A stretch of DNA of 64,000 nucleotides, from the NCBI GenBank assembly GCA_902624655.1, contig CACNYJ010000003.1, positions 1-64,000 of the forward strand. The letters are read 5' to 3'. The notes beneath the pieces were generated by a model, which worked only from the letters and a program-made list of their open reading frames with translations, did no database searches and was not told the origin of the DNA. This document shows positions 8,218-17,139 of this stretch, one piece after another; position 1 is the first letter of the stretch, and every line of letters starts with the position of its first letter. Both the position numbers and the translations under genes were made by a program. Origin of the DNA: an uncultured Thiothrix sp. Its GTDB lineage: Bacteria; Pseudomonadota; Gammaproteobacteria; Poriferisulfidales; GCA-002705445.

Positions 8218-8276
8218 AATATTTATAGTTTTTCAGATATAATGTATTAATTTTATTATAACATTATCAAAATAAA

Positions 8277-8912
8277 ATGGATTATAAGAAAACTTTTATT
8301 GAATTAGCCATCCAAAAACAAGCTCTTCAATTCGGTAGTTTCAAACTAAAGTCGGAGAGAGTGAGTCCTTATTTTTTTAATAGCGGTGTATTTTCTGATG
8401 GGAAATCCATTTCGATTATATGTAATCTTTTTTCACAATTAATTAGAGAAAAAAATTTACAATTTGTTAACATATTCGGCCCTGCATACAAAGGCATTCC
8501 TCTTGCCGCATCATTATCTACATTATTAGCAAACAATAATAATGAAACAAACTTTGTTTATGATAGAAAAGATCAAAAACAACATGGCGAAAAGGGTGAT
8601 ATTGTTGGGAATTTTAAAGATGGTAATACTCTTATAGTTGATGACGTAATTACTGCTGGAACAGCAATCAAAAGTACTTTGGAAAAACTTGATAAATATA
8701 AGATTAAAACTAATTCTCTACTTGTGATGCTTGATAGAGAAGAAAAGGGAAGTAAGAAAATATCTGCCTCCCAAGAATTAAAAGAAGATTACGATATCGA
8801 TGTTTATAGTCTTATTAATATAAGTGATATTATTAACTATGTGTCCATGACTGGCCAGTTTGAGAGTTATACTGAAGATATTGTTGCTTACAAAACAAAG
8901 TATGGATCATAG
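8277..8912 (+). CDS. pyrE: Orotate phosphoribosyltransferase
   Basis: Converts orotate and PRPP to orotidine monophosphate in pyrimidine synthesis. The 211-residue protein has the PRPP-binding motif L-I-V-D-D-V-I-T-A-G-T-A in its centre, the Y-D-R-K segment preceding the flexible loop (K-D-Q-K-Q-H-G-E) and the N-terminal F-x-L-K-S-x-R-x-S-P-Y-F motif typical of proteobacterial PyrE. The length is standard. It starts 59 nt from the divergent nuclease gene and its last 6 nt overlap the end of aroE on the other strand. Confidence 0.95.
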   Translation: MDYKKTFIELAIQKQALQFGSFKLKSERVSPYFFNSGVFSDGKSISIICNLFSQLIREKNLQFVNIFGPAYKGIPLAASLSTLLANNNNETNFVYDRKDQKQHGEKGDIVGNFKDGNTLIVDDVITAGTAIKSTLEKLDKYKIKTNSLLVMLDREEKGSKKISASQELKEDYDIDVYSLINISDIINYVSMTGQFESYTEDIVAYKTKYGS

Positions 8913-9740
8913 TTCTTTTATTAATATGTTTCTAAGCTCTTCAGTTGTATTGGGTCTTTCACCTTCCCAAATGAGAAATGAGTCCGCTGCCTGCTCAATC
9001 AGCATACCAAGGCCGTCAAAAAACTTAATATTATTTTCTTCTGCCCAATTTTTCATATTTGTGGATGCTTTCCCGTATGACAAATCATAAAAAATGGAAT
9101 CATCACAAAAAATTTCTGAAGGTAAGTCAAAACTATTTTGATTCATTCCTTGAGAGGTTGCATTTATAATTAAATCAAATTTATTTTCAGACAGATCACT
9201 CTTTTCAACATAATTTATATTGCCTATAGATGAGAATCTTTTAACAAGGCTTTTGGCATTATCAAGAGTTCTATTTAAAATTTTAAGGCTTTTTGGTTTT
9301 TCGAGAAAAATATTTGGAATTATTCCCATTGAGGCTCCGCCTGCGCCTAAAATGAGAACTCTTTTCTCGGAAATATCAAAGTTTATATTTTCCTTTAAAT
9401 CTCTAATAAAACCTGCTCCATCAGTATTATCTCCAAAATATATATCATTTTTTTTTGAAATTGTATTTACTGCACCAGTAATTTTTGCAACGTCGGATTT
9501 CTCCTCTACAAACAAAAAAGCTTTACGTTTGAAAGGTAAAGTTATGTTACATCCAAGTCCACCCGAATCAAAAAATTTTCTTAATTCGACTTCGAATTTA
9601 TCTTCATCACACAAGATTTTTTCATATGACAAATTTATATTATGTTTTTGTGCAAAATACCCGTGGATGGACGGCGATAAACTATGTTCGATTGGATTAC
9701 CAAATACAGCATATTTTTTAATTAATTTTTGTTGAGCCAT
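8907..9740 (-). CDS. aroE: Shikimate dehydrogenase
   Basis: NADPH-dependent reduction of 3-dehydroshikimate to shikimate in aromatic amino acid synthesis. The 277-residue protein starts with the Y-A-V-F-G-N-P-I-E-H-S-L-S-P substrate-binding segment, carries the catalytic lysine in N-I-T-L-P-F-K, the aspartate in N-T-D-G-A-G-F, and a nucleotide-binding G-A-G-G-A-S segment near residue 130. Its start overlaps the hemB end by 19 nt on the same strand, so hemB-aroE is an operon. Confidence 0.95.
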   Translation of the reverse strand: MAQQKLIKKYAVFGNPIEHSLSPSIHGYFAQKHNINLSYEKILCDEDKFEVELRKFFDSGGLGCNITLPFKRKAFLFVEEKSDVAKITGAVNTISKKNDIYFGDNTDGAGFIRDLKENINFDISEKRVLILGAGGASMGIIPNIFLEKPKSLKILNRTLDNAKSLVKRFSSIGNINYVEKSDLSENKFDLIINATSQGMNQNSFDLPSEIFCDDSIFYDLSYGKASTNMKNWAEENNIKFFDGLGMLIEQAADSFLIWEGERPNTTEELRNILIKEL

Positions 9741-10741
9741 TTTATTATCTCAGGCGTGTAATATGTTAATACCGCGTTGCAACCTGCTCGTTTAAAACAA
9801 TACATTGCTTCAAGAACTGCAGCTTTTTCATCTATGTATTTTTTTTGAGATGCGCTCTTAATCATAGAATATTCTCCACTAACATGGTAAGAAAAAACGG
9901 GAATAGCGAATTTACTTTTTATTTTTGCAACAATATCCAAATAGGGTAAGCCTGGTTTTATAATAACCATATCCGCTCCTTCGTCGATATCTAAATTTAT
10001 CTCTAAAGATGCTTCAGTAATATTAGCAAAATCCATTTGATAAGTTTCTTTAGAAGACTCGGAAAGATTCTTATTTGAATCAATAGCATCTCTAAAAGGG
10101 CCATAAAGATTTGAAGCATATTTTGCAGCATAAGAGAGAATTTTTGTATTATGAAAATTATTTTTTTCTAACGAGTTTCTTATCGCTAAAATTCTTCCAT
10201 CCATCATGTCTGACGGTGCAACTATGTCTGATCCAGCTTCAGCATGTGACAGGGCTTGTCTTTTTAAAACCTCAACGGTTTTATCATTTAAAACATAACC
10301 TTTTTTATCTATCAATCCATCGTGCCCACTAGTTGTATAAGGATCAAGGGCAATGTCTGTAATTACACCGAGATTAGGAAGCTCTTTCTTTATTAATTTT
10401 ACAGCTGTTTGTACTAGGCCTTTTGGATTATATGCTTCTTTTGCATCTTTTGATTTTTTTTTCGAATCGATAACAGGAAATATTGCAATGGCATTCAGAC
10501 CTTGCTTATGAAGTTTTTCTATTTTTTTTATAAGTATATCAACTGAATATCTATGCCTTCCAGGCATCGAATTAATTGTTTGCTCTTTATTTTTTCCTGG
10601 TAGAACAAAAATTGGATAAATTAAGTCATCAACCGAAAAAGATGTTTCTCTTACCAAATTTCTAATAAATTTAGCAGACCTATTTCTCCTCATTCTTGTA
10701 GTTGGGTAGCTTTTCTTCATTGCGTTTAAGCTGAAATTCAT
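9722..10741 (-). CDS. hemB: Delta-aminolevulinic acid dehydratase (porphobilinogen synthase)
   Basis: Condenses two 5-aminolevulinates to porphobilinogen for haem synthesis. The 339-residue product from the ATG at 10741 carries the Schiff-base lysine in M-V-I-I-K-P-G-L-P-Y. The metal region reads D-I-A-L-D-P-Y-T-T-S-G-H-D-G with no cysteine triad, so this is the zinc-independent, magnesium-type enzyme as in Pseudomonas. A GTG at 10771 would extend it but would overlap the dsbB start codon region; an ATG at 10720 is also possible. The start lies 24 nt from the divergent dsbB start. Confidence 0.93.
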   Translation of the reverse strand: MNFSLNAMKKSYPTTRMRRNRSAKFIRNLVRETSFSVDDLIYPIFVLPGKNKEQTINSMPGRHRYSVDILIKKIEKLHKQGLNAIAIFPVIDSKKKSKDAKEAYNPKGLVQTAVKLIKKELPNLGVITDIALDPYTTSGHDGLIDKKGYVLNDKTVEVLKRQALSHAEAGSDIVAPSDMMDGRILAIRNSLEKNNFHNTKILSYAAKYASNLYGPFRDAIDSNKNLSESSKETYQMDFANITEASLEINLDIDEGADMVIIKPGLPYLDIVAKIKSKFAIPVFSYHVSGEYSMIKSASQKKYIDEKAAVLEAMYCFKRAGCNAVLTYYTPEIIKWLNKN

Positions 10742-10753
10742 AATTAATAAGCC

Positions 10754-10759
10754 TATAAT
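10754..10759 (+). promoter_or_regulatory. Probable -10 box of dsbB, very close to the start codon
   Basis: A perfect TATAAT lies 6 nt before the dsbB ATG, so transcription would begin at or next to the ATG and the message would be leaderless or nearly so. The surrounding bases CTATAATATAG are close to palindromic and offer TATATT on the other strand, which could serve the divergent hemB. No convincing -35 box is visible. Confidence 0.4.
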
Positions 10760-10765
10760 ATAGAT

Positions 10766-11272
10766 ATGCACAAACTAATCAAATTAGAGACAGTTGGTTT
10801 TATTCTATGTGTCGTATCTTTATTGGTAGCTTATATCTACTTTGATTTAATTGTTGAACTTCAACCATGTACTCTGTGTGTTTTAGATAGATATCTTCTA
10901 ATTTTAATTGCATTAATTTTTTTCATAATTACGATATCAGGAAGAGATTTTATTTTTAAAACGCTAAATACGACTAATCTACTCCTCTGTATTATTGGGC
11001 TAATAAGTACTATAAGGCATATATGGCTTCAGGTTTTCAAAGATGAGACTGCTTTAGATGGCTTTGGGTGCGGCGGCGGATTTTTTTATTATATTTCAAC
11101 GCTACCTCTTTTAGATGCAATCAAAAATATCTTCAATAATCCAACGCCTTGTAATGATGTAAAATGGCAATTATTTGGTTTGTCCATACCAATGTACACA
11201 TTTATTTTATTTCTAATTTTAATTATAATAGTTTTAAGATTATTTAAATCAAAGAAAAATGTTTATGAATAA
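10766..11272 (+). CDS. dsbB: Disulfide bond formation protein B
   Basis: Inner-membrane quinone reductase that reoxidises DsbA. The 168-residue protein has four hydrophobic helices and the two periplasmic cysteine pairs of the family: C35-T-L-C38 in the first loop, and C102 (in F-G-C-G-G-G-F) with C129 (in P-T-P-C-N) in the second. The W-Q-L-F-G-L-S-I-P segment after C129 is typical. It is followed, with a 14-nt overlap, by a DUF4399 gene. dsbA is not in the window. Confidence 0.95.
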   Translation: MHKLIKLETVGFILCVVSLLVAYIYFDLIVELQPCTLCVLDRYLLILIALIFFIITISGRDFIFKTLNTTNLLLCIIGLISTIRHIWLQVFKDETALDGFGCGGGFFYYISTLPLLDAIKNIFNNPTPCNDVKWQLFGLSIPMYTFILFLILIIIVLRLFKSKKNVYE

Positions 11273-11669
11273 GTCAATTATTTTTATTATGATTTTCGCA
11301 TTATCAAATATTTCTTTTGCGGAAAGCAATGCCCCAACAATTGAATTAAAAGGCATACAAGATGGTAAAACATATCGATCTCCAATAAAATTAGAATTTA
11401 TTGTCGAAAACATTAAGGTACAGAAAGCAGGAATCAAAGAGGACAATAGTGGGCATCATCATATTCTTTTAAATTTAGATGAACTACCAGATTTAAAAAG
11501 TCCTTTGCCAATGACTGAAAATATAATTCACTTTGGTAAAGGCCAAACATCTGTTTCTTTAGAACTTGAGCCTGGTAAACATACAATTCAATTACTTTTC
11601 GCAGATTATAGTCACACTCCGCACAAGGTCCCTCTTATGACAAAAAAAATAACTTTTTTTATCGAATAA
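11259..11669 (+). CDS. Exported DUF4399 protein
   Basis: A 136-residue protein with a signal peptide (about 1-21, ending S-F-A) and a small beta-rich domain. The S-G-H-H-H-I-L-L-N-L-D segment and the later P-G-K-H-T-I-Q-L-L-F-A-D-Y-S-H-T-P-H segment match what I know of the DUF4399 family, a periplasmic family of unknown function. The clustered histidines suggest metal binding, but that is inference. A second ATG at 11265 is equally usable. It overlaps dsbB and is probably co-transcribed. Confidence 0.8.
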   Translation: MFMNKSIIFIMIFALSNISFAESNAPTIELKGIQDGKTYRSPIKLEFIVENIKVQKAGIKEDNSGHHHILLNLDELPDLKSPLPMTENIIHFGKGQTSVSLELEPGKHTIQLLFADYSHTPHKVPLMTKKITFFIE

Positions 11670-11691
11670 ATTAAATATCCTGAGTATAGAA

Positions 11692-12495
11692 TTGTCAAAG
11701 TTAATAAAAATCTTAATTCCACTTATTTTTTTTAACAACTCGTATGCAACTGATTTCCTAATAGTGCAGTCAACAACTTCGACTGCGGATTCTGGTCTCT
11801 ATGATTTTATACTACCTGCATATGAAAAGAAAAACGGAATTGATGTAAGGGTTGTAGCTGTTGGAACAGGACAGGCCATTAAGAATGCTGAGAATGGTGA
11901 CGGCGATCTCTTAATAGTTCATTCGAAAGAGGATGAGATTAAATTTATAAATCAAGGTTTTGGGGTTAAAAGAAAAAAATTTATGTATAACGATTTCATT
12001 ATTGTTGGCCCAAAAAATGACCCTAAAAAGATTAAAAACAAAAAAAACATAAAAGAAGTTTTTAAAACAATAAAAGAAAATAAACTTTTGTTCCTAACAA
12101 GGGGAGATAATAGTGGAACTCATAAAAGAGAAAATTTTCTTTGGAATAATGCTGGTATCGCACCTAAAAGCATGGACTCAAAGCATTATATTGACGTTGG
12201 GCGAGGGATGGGTGCAACTCTTAATATGGCTGCCAGTATGAATGCGTATACAATTACAGATAGAGGTACGTGGTTAAGTTTTAATAATAAGCAAGAGCTA
12301 GGGATATTATTTTCTGGTGTTCCACCATTACATAATCAATATAGCGTTATTGTGATAAATCCAAAAAAACATCCCCATGTAAAATATGAACAAGCCAAAA
12401 ATTTTTCAAAATGGCTTGTTAGTAAGGAAGGCCAAAAATTAATTTCAGAGTTTAAGATAAATGGTGAACAACTTTTTTTTCCGAACGCTAATTAG
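11692..12495 (+). CDS. TupA-type tungstate-binding protein, without its transporter
   Basis: A 267-residue periplasmic binding protein with a short signal peptide (about 1-19). The V-Q-S-T-T-S-T-x-x-S-G-L segment, A-V-G-T-G-Q-A-I, G-D-G-D-L-L-I-V-H-S, F-M-Y-N-D-F-I-I-V-G-P and T-R-G-D-N-S-G-T-H motifs are those of TupA, the tungstate-specific component of the TupABC transporter. The start is a TTG, supported by the signal peptide immediately after it. The usual permease and ATPase genes (tupB, tupC) do not follow; the next gene is hemF on the opposite strand, 3 nt away. Whether it works with a distant transporter or binds another oxyanion is unknown. Confidence 0.85.
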   Translation: MSKLIKILIPLIFFNNSYATDFLIVQSTTSTADSGLYDFILPAYEKKNGIDVRVVAVGTGQAIKNAENGDGDLLIVHSKEDEIKFINQGFGVKRKKFMYNDFIIVGPKNDPKKIKNKKNIKEVFKTIKENKLLFLTRGDNSGTHKRENFLWNNAGIAPKSMDSKHYIDVGRGMGATLNMAASMNAYTITDRGTWLSFNNKQELGILFSGVPPLHNQYSVIVINPKKHPHVKYEQAKNFSKWLVSKEGQKLISEFKINGEQLFFPNAN

Positions 12496-12498
12496 TTT

Positions 12499-13413
12499 TT
12501 AGTACCATTTTTTAGGGACTAAAAAATCTCTATATAATTTTTCTTCTTTACTACCTATGTCAATTTTATGATTATAGTCCCACTTAACAATTGGAGGCAT
12601 TGACATTAAAATTGATTCAGTCCTTCCGTTCGATTGTAAGCCAAATAAAGTTCCTCTATCATAAACAAGATTAAATTCTACATATCTGCCTCGACGATAA
12701 AGCTGAAAGTCTTTTTGTTTTTCGTCATATGAAGTATTTAAACGTTTTTCTATAATTGGATTATAAGCAGAAATGAAACCATTTCCTACTGACTTTATAA
12801 AATCGAAACATTTTTCAAATTCCCATATATTCAAATCATCAAAAAATATTCCGCCTATTCCTCTTGGTTCTTTTCTATGTTTAATAAAAAAATATTCGTC
12901 ACAATTTTTTTTGTATTCACTATAAATATTTTTGCCATATGGCTCACATATATCGTGCGCGGTCTTGTGCCAATGAATTGCATCCTCTTCATATCCATAA
13001 TAAGGGGTCATATCAAAACCGCCCCCAAACCACCAAATTGGTGCAGAATTATTACTAAAAGCTACAAATAGCCTAACATTTAAATGAGCGGTTGGAACAT
13101 GAGGATTTTTTGGATGAGATACAACTGAGACGCCCATTGCGCGATAATTTCTTCCTTGAAGCTCTGGCCTTATATTTGTAGCTGCTGCGGGTAATTTATT
13201 TCCAAGTATATCTGAAAAATTGACTCCGACTTTGTCAAAAATACTTCCTTTCTCAAGTAAACAGGTTAATCCGCCTCCGCCTTCATTGCGCTCCCATTTG
13301 TCCTCTAAGAATTCTTTTTCATCGAAATTACATATCATTTTGATGATACTTTTTTGTAAATCTATTAAAAAGTTCTTTACTTGGTCTACTTGATTCGAGT
13401 TTATTTCGGACAA
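12499..13413 (-). CDS. hemF: Oxygen-dependent coproporphyrinogen III oxidase
   Basis: Oxidative decarboxylation of coproporphyrinogen III to protoporphyrinogen IX in haem synthesis, using oxygen. The 304-residue protein shows the family motifs W-x-R-x-E-G-G-G-G, H-P-K-N-P-H-V-P-T-A-H-x-N-V-R, W-W-F-G-G-G-F-D-M-T-P-Y-Y and G-R-Y-V-E-F-N-L-V-Y-D-R-G-T. It starts with TTG immediately after the tsaC stop codon, preceded by an AGGGTGG ribosome-binding site inside the end of tsaC. It is the last gene of the smg-topA-tsaC-hemF operon. Confidence 0.95.
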   Translation of the reverse strand: MSEINSNQVDQVKNFLIDLQKSIIKMICNFDEKEFLEDKWERNEGGGGLTCLLEKGSIFDKVGVNFSDILGNKLPAAATNIRPELQGRNYRAMGVSVVSHPKNPHVPTAHLNVRLFVAFSNNSAPIWWFGGGFDMTPYYGYEEDAIHWHKTAHDICEPYGKNIYSEYKKNCDEYFFIKHRKEPRGIGGIFFDDLNIWEFEKCFDFIKSVGNGFISAYNPIIEKRLNTSYDEKQKDFQLYRRGRYVEFNLVYDRGTLFGLQSNGRTESILMSMPPIVKWDYNHKIDIGSKEEKLYRDFLVPKKWY

Positions 13414-13992
13414 TTAACCACCCTCTCTCAAAACTTCTTTAGAAATTAAATCGATTATCCTGCTTGGTTTTTTATTTTGTCCTATAGGGCCTTTGATAAT
13501 ATAGTCGACCTTTTCACCAAAAATATTTATACAGTCTTGCAGCATTTGCACTGGAGCTTGTCCAGAGATATTTGCACTAGTGGAAATAATTGGAAAATCG
13601 AGTATTTTGCATAGTGCGCATGAAACGTCATGGTTTGTAATTCTTATTCCAATTTTGTTATGTCCTCCAGTAATCTCAGGTGGAACAATATTACTGGAAG
13701 GGCAAAGCCAAGTTGTTGGGACCGCATCACTATTATTCTCAACAAATAATTTAAAATAATTGTCATCTATTAATTCCCTAACTTTTTCTAAATTATCTGA
13801 GATTACAATTAATCCTTTTGAAACATCCCTTTTTTTTAATTTTAAAATTCTATTTATTGAATCTACATTAAAAATATCACATCCCAAGCCATAGACTGCC
13901 TCGGTTGGATAAGCAAATATAGCGCCTTGTTTTACAGAATTTATAAATTCTGCGCAATCATTTTTATTGCCTAAATCTAATAACAAAGACAT
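13414..13992 (-). CDS. tsaC: Threonylcarbamoyl-AMP synthase (TsaC/YrdC)
   Basis: Forms threonylcarbamoyl-adenylate from threonine, bicarbonate and ATP, the first step of t6A37 modification of tRNAs reading ANN codons. The 192-residue protein shows the Y-P-T-E-A-V-Y-G-L-G-C-D motif and the K-K-R-D-x-S-K-G-L segment of the YrdC fold, and lacks the extra Sua5 domain. It lies 3 nt after topA and abuts hemF; the topA-tsaC linkage is common in gammaproteobacteria. Confidence 0.93.
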   Translation of the reverse strand: MSLLLDLGNKNDCAEFINSVKQGAIFAYPTEAVYGLGCDIFNVDSINRILKLKKRDVSKGLIVISDNLEKVRELIDDNYFKLFVENNSDAVPTTWLCPSSNIVPPEITGGHNKIGIRITNHDVSCALCKILDFPIISTSANISGQAPVQMLQDCINIFGEKVDYIIKGPIGQNKKPSRIIDLISKEVLREGG

Positions 13993-13995
13993 GTG

Positions 13996-16422
13996 TTAAA
14001 TTGTGTTTCCAACATTATTTTCTTTTGAATTCTTTTTTGTGGTTTTCTTTTTAGCCACTGCTTTCTTTTTTACTACGGCTTTCTTTTTTGTGCCAAATCT
14101 TCCTCTTCGAACTGGGGCATTCTCAATCATCTGAACACACTCCTCAAGAGTTAGATGCTTTGGTTCTTGGTCTTTTGGAACTTTTACATTTTTATTTCCA
14201 TCAGTTACATATGGGCCGAATCTTCCATTTAGAACTTGAATTCCTTTATCTTCAAAATCTTGTATTATTTTATTTGCTTCAATTATTTTCTTTTGTTCAA
14301 CTAACGGCAAAGCCTGCTCAAAAGTAATCGTATAAGGATCAAAGGGATCTTCCCCTTCTTTTTCTAGGCCTTTTAATGAAAGATTTTTTTTCTCGCCATA
14401 ATTTAGATATGGCCCAAATCTTCCAAGGCAAGCTGTGATATGTTCACCGTCTGGTGTCTCTCCAAGTAGTCTTGGTAAAACAAATAAATCTAGGGCGTCT
14501 TCTAAAGTTATTGTTGAAATATCTTGGCCGACTTTCAAAGAAGCTGATTTTGGTTTGCCTGCTTCTTTAGGGTCGTCTTTAGTTCCTATCATTGCATGTG
14601 GTCCAAATGGACCATGTCTAACACTTACCGTCCTGCCGCTTTTTGGATCTACCCCTAAAATTCTTTCCTGTTTTCTCTCTTCAGGAGAAAGTTTTTCTGT
14701 ATCTCCAACCATTTTCGTCAAATATTTATAGAATGAATCTGTCGTAGGAATCCATTGAGCCTCTCCTCTAGCAATCTTATCAAGCGTTTCCTCTAGTTCA
14801 GCAGTGTAGTTATATTTTATAAAGTCATTAAAATTTTTATCTAAAAATGCACATGCTGAGGATCCTTTACCAGTCGGAGTTAATGTTCTATTTTCGATCT
14901 CGACATATTCTTTGAATCTTAGAGTTTCAATAATCGCAGCATAAGTCGACGGTCTACCTATGCCCTCTTTCTCTAAGTTTTTTATGAGACTAGCCTCCGT
15001 ATACCTTCCCGGGGGTTGAGTAAAGTGTTGAACTGCATCAATCTGATTTAATTTTAAGAGTTCTCCCTCATTCATAGTGGGCAATATTTTTGATTCAGCT
15101 TCCATATCTTCTTCATCCGAACCTTCAAGGTAAACTTGCATAAAACCAGGGTATTTAATTGATTGTCCAGAGGCCCTAAAAGTTTTATCTTTTGTCCCTA
15201 AATCAACAGATACAGAATCTAAGATTGCATCATTCATCTGAGAAGCAAGAGTTCTTTTCCAAATTAGAGAATATAATTCAAATTGGTCTTTGGTTAAGTG
15301 CTTTTTGATATCATCTGGCTTTCTACTTGAGGATGATGGCCTAATTGCCTCGTGAGCTTCCTGTGCGTTCTTTGAAGAATTTGCATAAACTCGTTTTTCC
15401 GCTGGAAGAGAATCATCACCATAAAACTTGGGAATGATTTCTCTTATCTCATCAATTGCTTCTTGTGCTAGATTGATAGAATCTGTCCTCATATAAGTAA
15501 TTAAGCCTACTGGTCCTTCACCAAGGTCAATTCCTGTATAAAGCTCTTGAGCAATTCCCATTGTTCTTCTTGGTGCAAACCTAAGTTTTCTTGAAGCCTC
15601 TTGCTGTAGTGTAGAAGTTATGAATGGTTTGGCAGGTTGTCTTTTTCTCTCTTTTTTTACAACTTTTAAAACTTTGAATTGATCATCAGCTAAATTAGAA
15701 ACTTCATCTTTAATTCTTAACGCGTCTTTCTCATTATTTATATCAAACTTCGATAGTTTTTTCCCACTCATAGAATGAAGGAAAGAATCAAAGTTTTTAT
15801 TATCTTTGGAAAAATTTGCATTTAATGACCAATATTCTTGAGGAATAAATTTTCTTATTGCCTCTTCTCTCTCAACAATCATTTTTAATGCAGGACTTTG
15901 AACTCTTCCAGCAGATCCCTTTCTAATGCCTATGCCCCAAAGAAGTGGGGATACTCCCATACCAAATAGGTAGTCTATAGAGCGTCTAGCAAATTGTGCA
16001 TTAATTAAATCGTAAGAAAGTTCTCGAGGATTTTCTATAGAATCAAGAATTGCCTTTTTTGTAATTTCATTAAATACAATTCGTACAACTTCTACGCCAT
16101 CCAACGAATTTTCTTTTTCCAGAATGTCAATAAGGTGCCATGCGATTACTTCGCCCTCTCTATCTTGGTCAGTTGCCAAATAAAGTTTTTTTGCACCTTT
16201 TAGCGCTTTTTTAATATCTCGTATAATGTGTTCTGGCTTATTATGGTCTCTTTCGATTAGCTCATAATTCATTTTATAGTCGTTTTCTACATCTATGCCT
16301 TTCTTAGGGGGTAAATTCCTTAAGTGGCCAACGGTAGAAATCACCTTGTAATCATTACCCAAATATTTTTCAATTGTTTTTGATTTTGCTGGAGATTCAA
16401 CAATAACTAAATTCTCACTCAT
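13996..16422 (-). CDS. topA: DNA topoisomerase I
   Basis: Type IA topoisomerase relaxing negative supercoils. The 808-residue protein has the Toprim domain (E9 in V-E-S-P-A-K-S; D85-x-D87-R-E89-G) and the active-site tyrosine Y310 in G-L-I-T-Y-M-R-T-D-S. The C-terminal third has repeated G-R-F-G-P-Y segments (around 670 and 745) and ends in a lysine-rich tail. The tetracysteine zinc fingers of E. coli TopA are absent; only scattered single cysteines occur. That arrangement resembles alphaproteobacterial and other non-enteric TopA proteins. It sits between smg and tsaC. Confidence 0.96.
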   Translation of the reverse strand: MSENLVIVESPAKSKTIEKYLGNDYKVISTVGHLRNLPPKKGIDVENDYKMNYELIERDHNKPEHIIRDIKKALKGAKKLYLATDQDREGEVIAWHLIDILEKENSLDGVEVVRIVFNEITKKAILDSIENPRELSYDLINAQFARRSIDYLFGMGVSPLLWGIGIRKGSAGRVQSPALKMIVEREEAIRKFIPQEYWSLNANFSKDNKNFDSFLHSMSGKKLSKFDINNEKDALRIKDEVSNLADDQFKVLKVVKKERKRQPAKPFITSTLQQEASRKLRFAPRRTMGIAQELYTGIDLGEGPVGLITYMRTDSINLAQEAIDEIREIIPKFYGDDSLPAEKRVYANSSKNAQEAHEAIRPSSSSRKPDDIKKHLTKDQFELYSLIWKRTLASQMNDAILDSVSVDLGTKDKTFRASGQSIKYPGFMQVYLEGSDEEDMEAESKILPTMNEGELLKLNQIDAVQHFTQPPGRYTEASLIKNLEKEGIGRPSTYAAIIETLRFKEYVEIENRTLTPTGKGSSACAFLDKNFNDFIKYNYTAELEETLDKIARGEAQWIPTTDSFYKYLTKMVGDTEKLSPEERKQERILGVDPKSGRTVSVRHGPFGPHAMIGTKDDPKEAGKPKSASLKVGQDISTITLEDALDLFVLPRLLGETPDGEHITACLGRFGPYLNYGEKKNLSLKGLEKEGEDPFDPYTITFEQALPLVEQKKIIEANKIIQDFEDKGIQVLNGRFGPYVTDGNKNVKVPKDQEPKHLTLEECVQMIENAPVRRGRFGTKKKAVVKKKAVAKKKTTKKNSKENNVGNTI

Positions 16423-16461
16423 AACTAAATTTGAACCTTAAAAAAAAATAAAAAAAATTTG

Positions 16462-16938
16462 TTAGTGTATATAAGGTAAAGCTTTATCTGAATTTAGATT
16501 TTGCAACCATGTATAACTGCTTTCATTGCCTGGAGTATTAAATAAAATCATTAAAACAACCCATCTTATTTGACTTAAGTCAACACTATTAGTATCCAAA
16601 GCCATTATTCTGTCAATAACATGCTCTCGAATTTCTCCATGAAAAATTCCTAGTCTCTCTAAAAACATTAAAAAACTTAGTCCCTCTTTTCCAATTTTTC
16701 TCTGCTCAAGATCGCTGAACAATCTAAAACTATTTTTCGTTGGCTTATTGAGGAGTGCACTTTCATCTGCGCCTGGTAAACCCTCAAGCCACTCAAATGC
16801 TCTCTCGATATTATCGTGAGCAAAACCGGCATCTAGTAAGTTTTTATGCAAAGCTTCCTTATCAAGTTCTACCTCTTCATTGTCATCTACATAGCTTTGG
16901 AACATGAACATTAAGACATCTAATATGGTTTCTTTCAT
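16462..16938 (-). CDS. smg: Smg family protein (DUF494)
   Basis: A 158-residue, acidic, mostly helical protein of the Smg family, recognised by the start K-E-T-I-L-D-V-L-M-F-M-F and the A-F-E-W-L-E-G-L segment. The function of Smg is not established; in many gammaproteobacteria it lies between dprA and topA or its zinc-finger relative. Here dprA is missing and smg is the first gene of the minus-strand operon. An AAGGA ribosome-binding site precedes the ATG, and TATAAT on the minus strand at 16967-16972 is a plausible -10 box. Confidence 0.9.
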   Translation of the reverse strand: MKETILDVLMFMFQSYVDDNEEVELDKEALHKNLLDAGFAHDNIERAFEWLEGLPGADESALLNKPTKNSFRLFSDLEQRKIGKEGLSFLMFLERLGIFHGEIREHVIDRIMALDTNSVDLSQIRWVVLMILFNTPGNESSYTWLQNLNSDKALPYIH

Positions 16939-17139
16939 AGCGCTTATCCTTAAGTAATTGATTTATATTATAAAAATAAATTATATCTTGTTAAAATTGC
17001 ACCATCTTTTTAACATTAATACATTGTTTGTATTTAGTCAAAACTGTGAAAGATAATTCCCCTTTTTTTCTAAATTTTACACGGCAATCAAGACAATAGT
17101 ATAATTATAATTATTGGTAATCAGAACGATTTATTAGAT

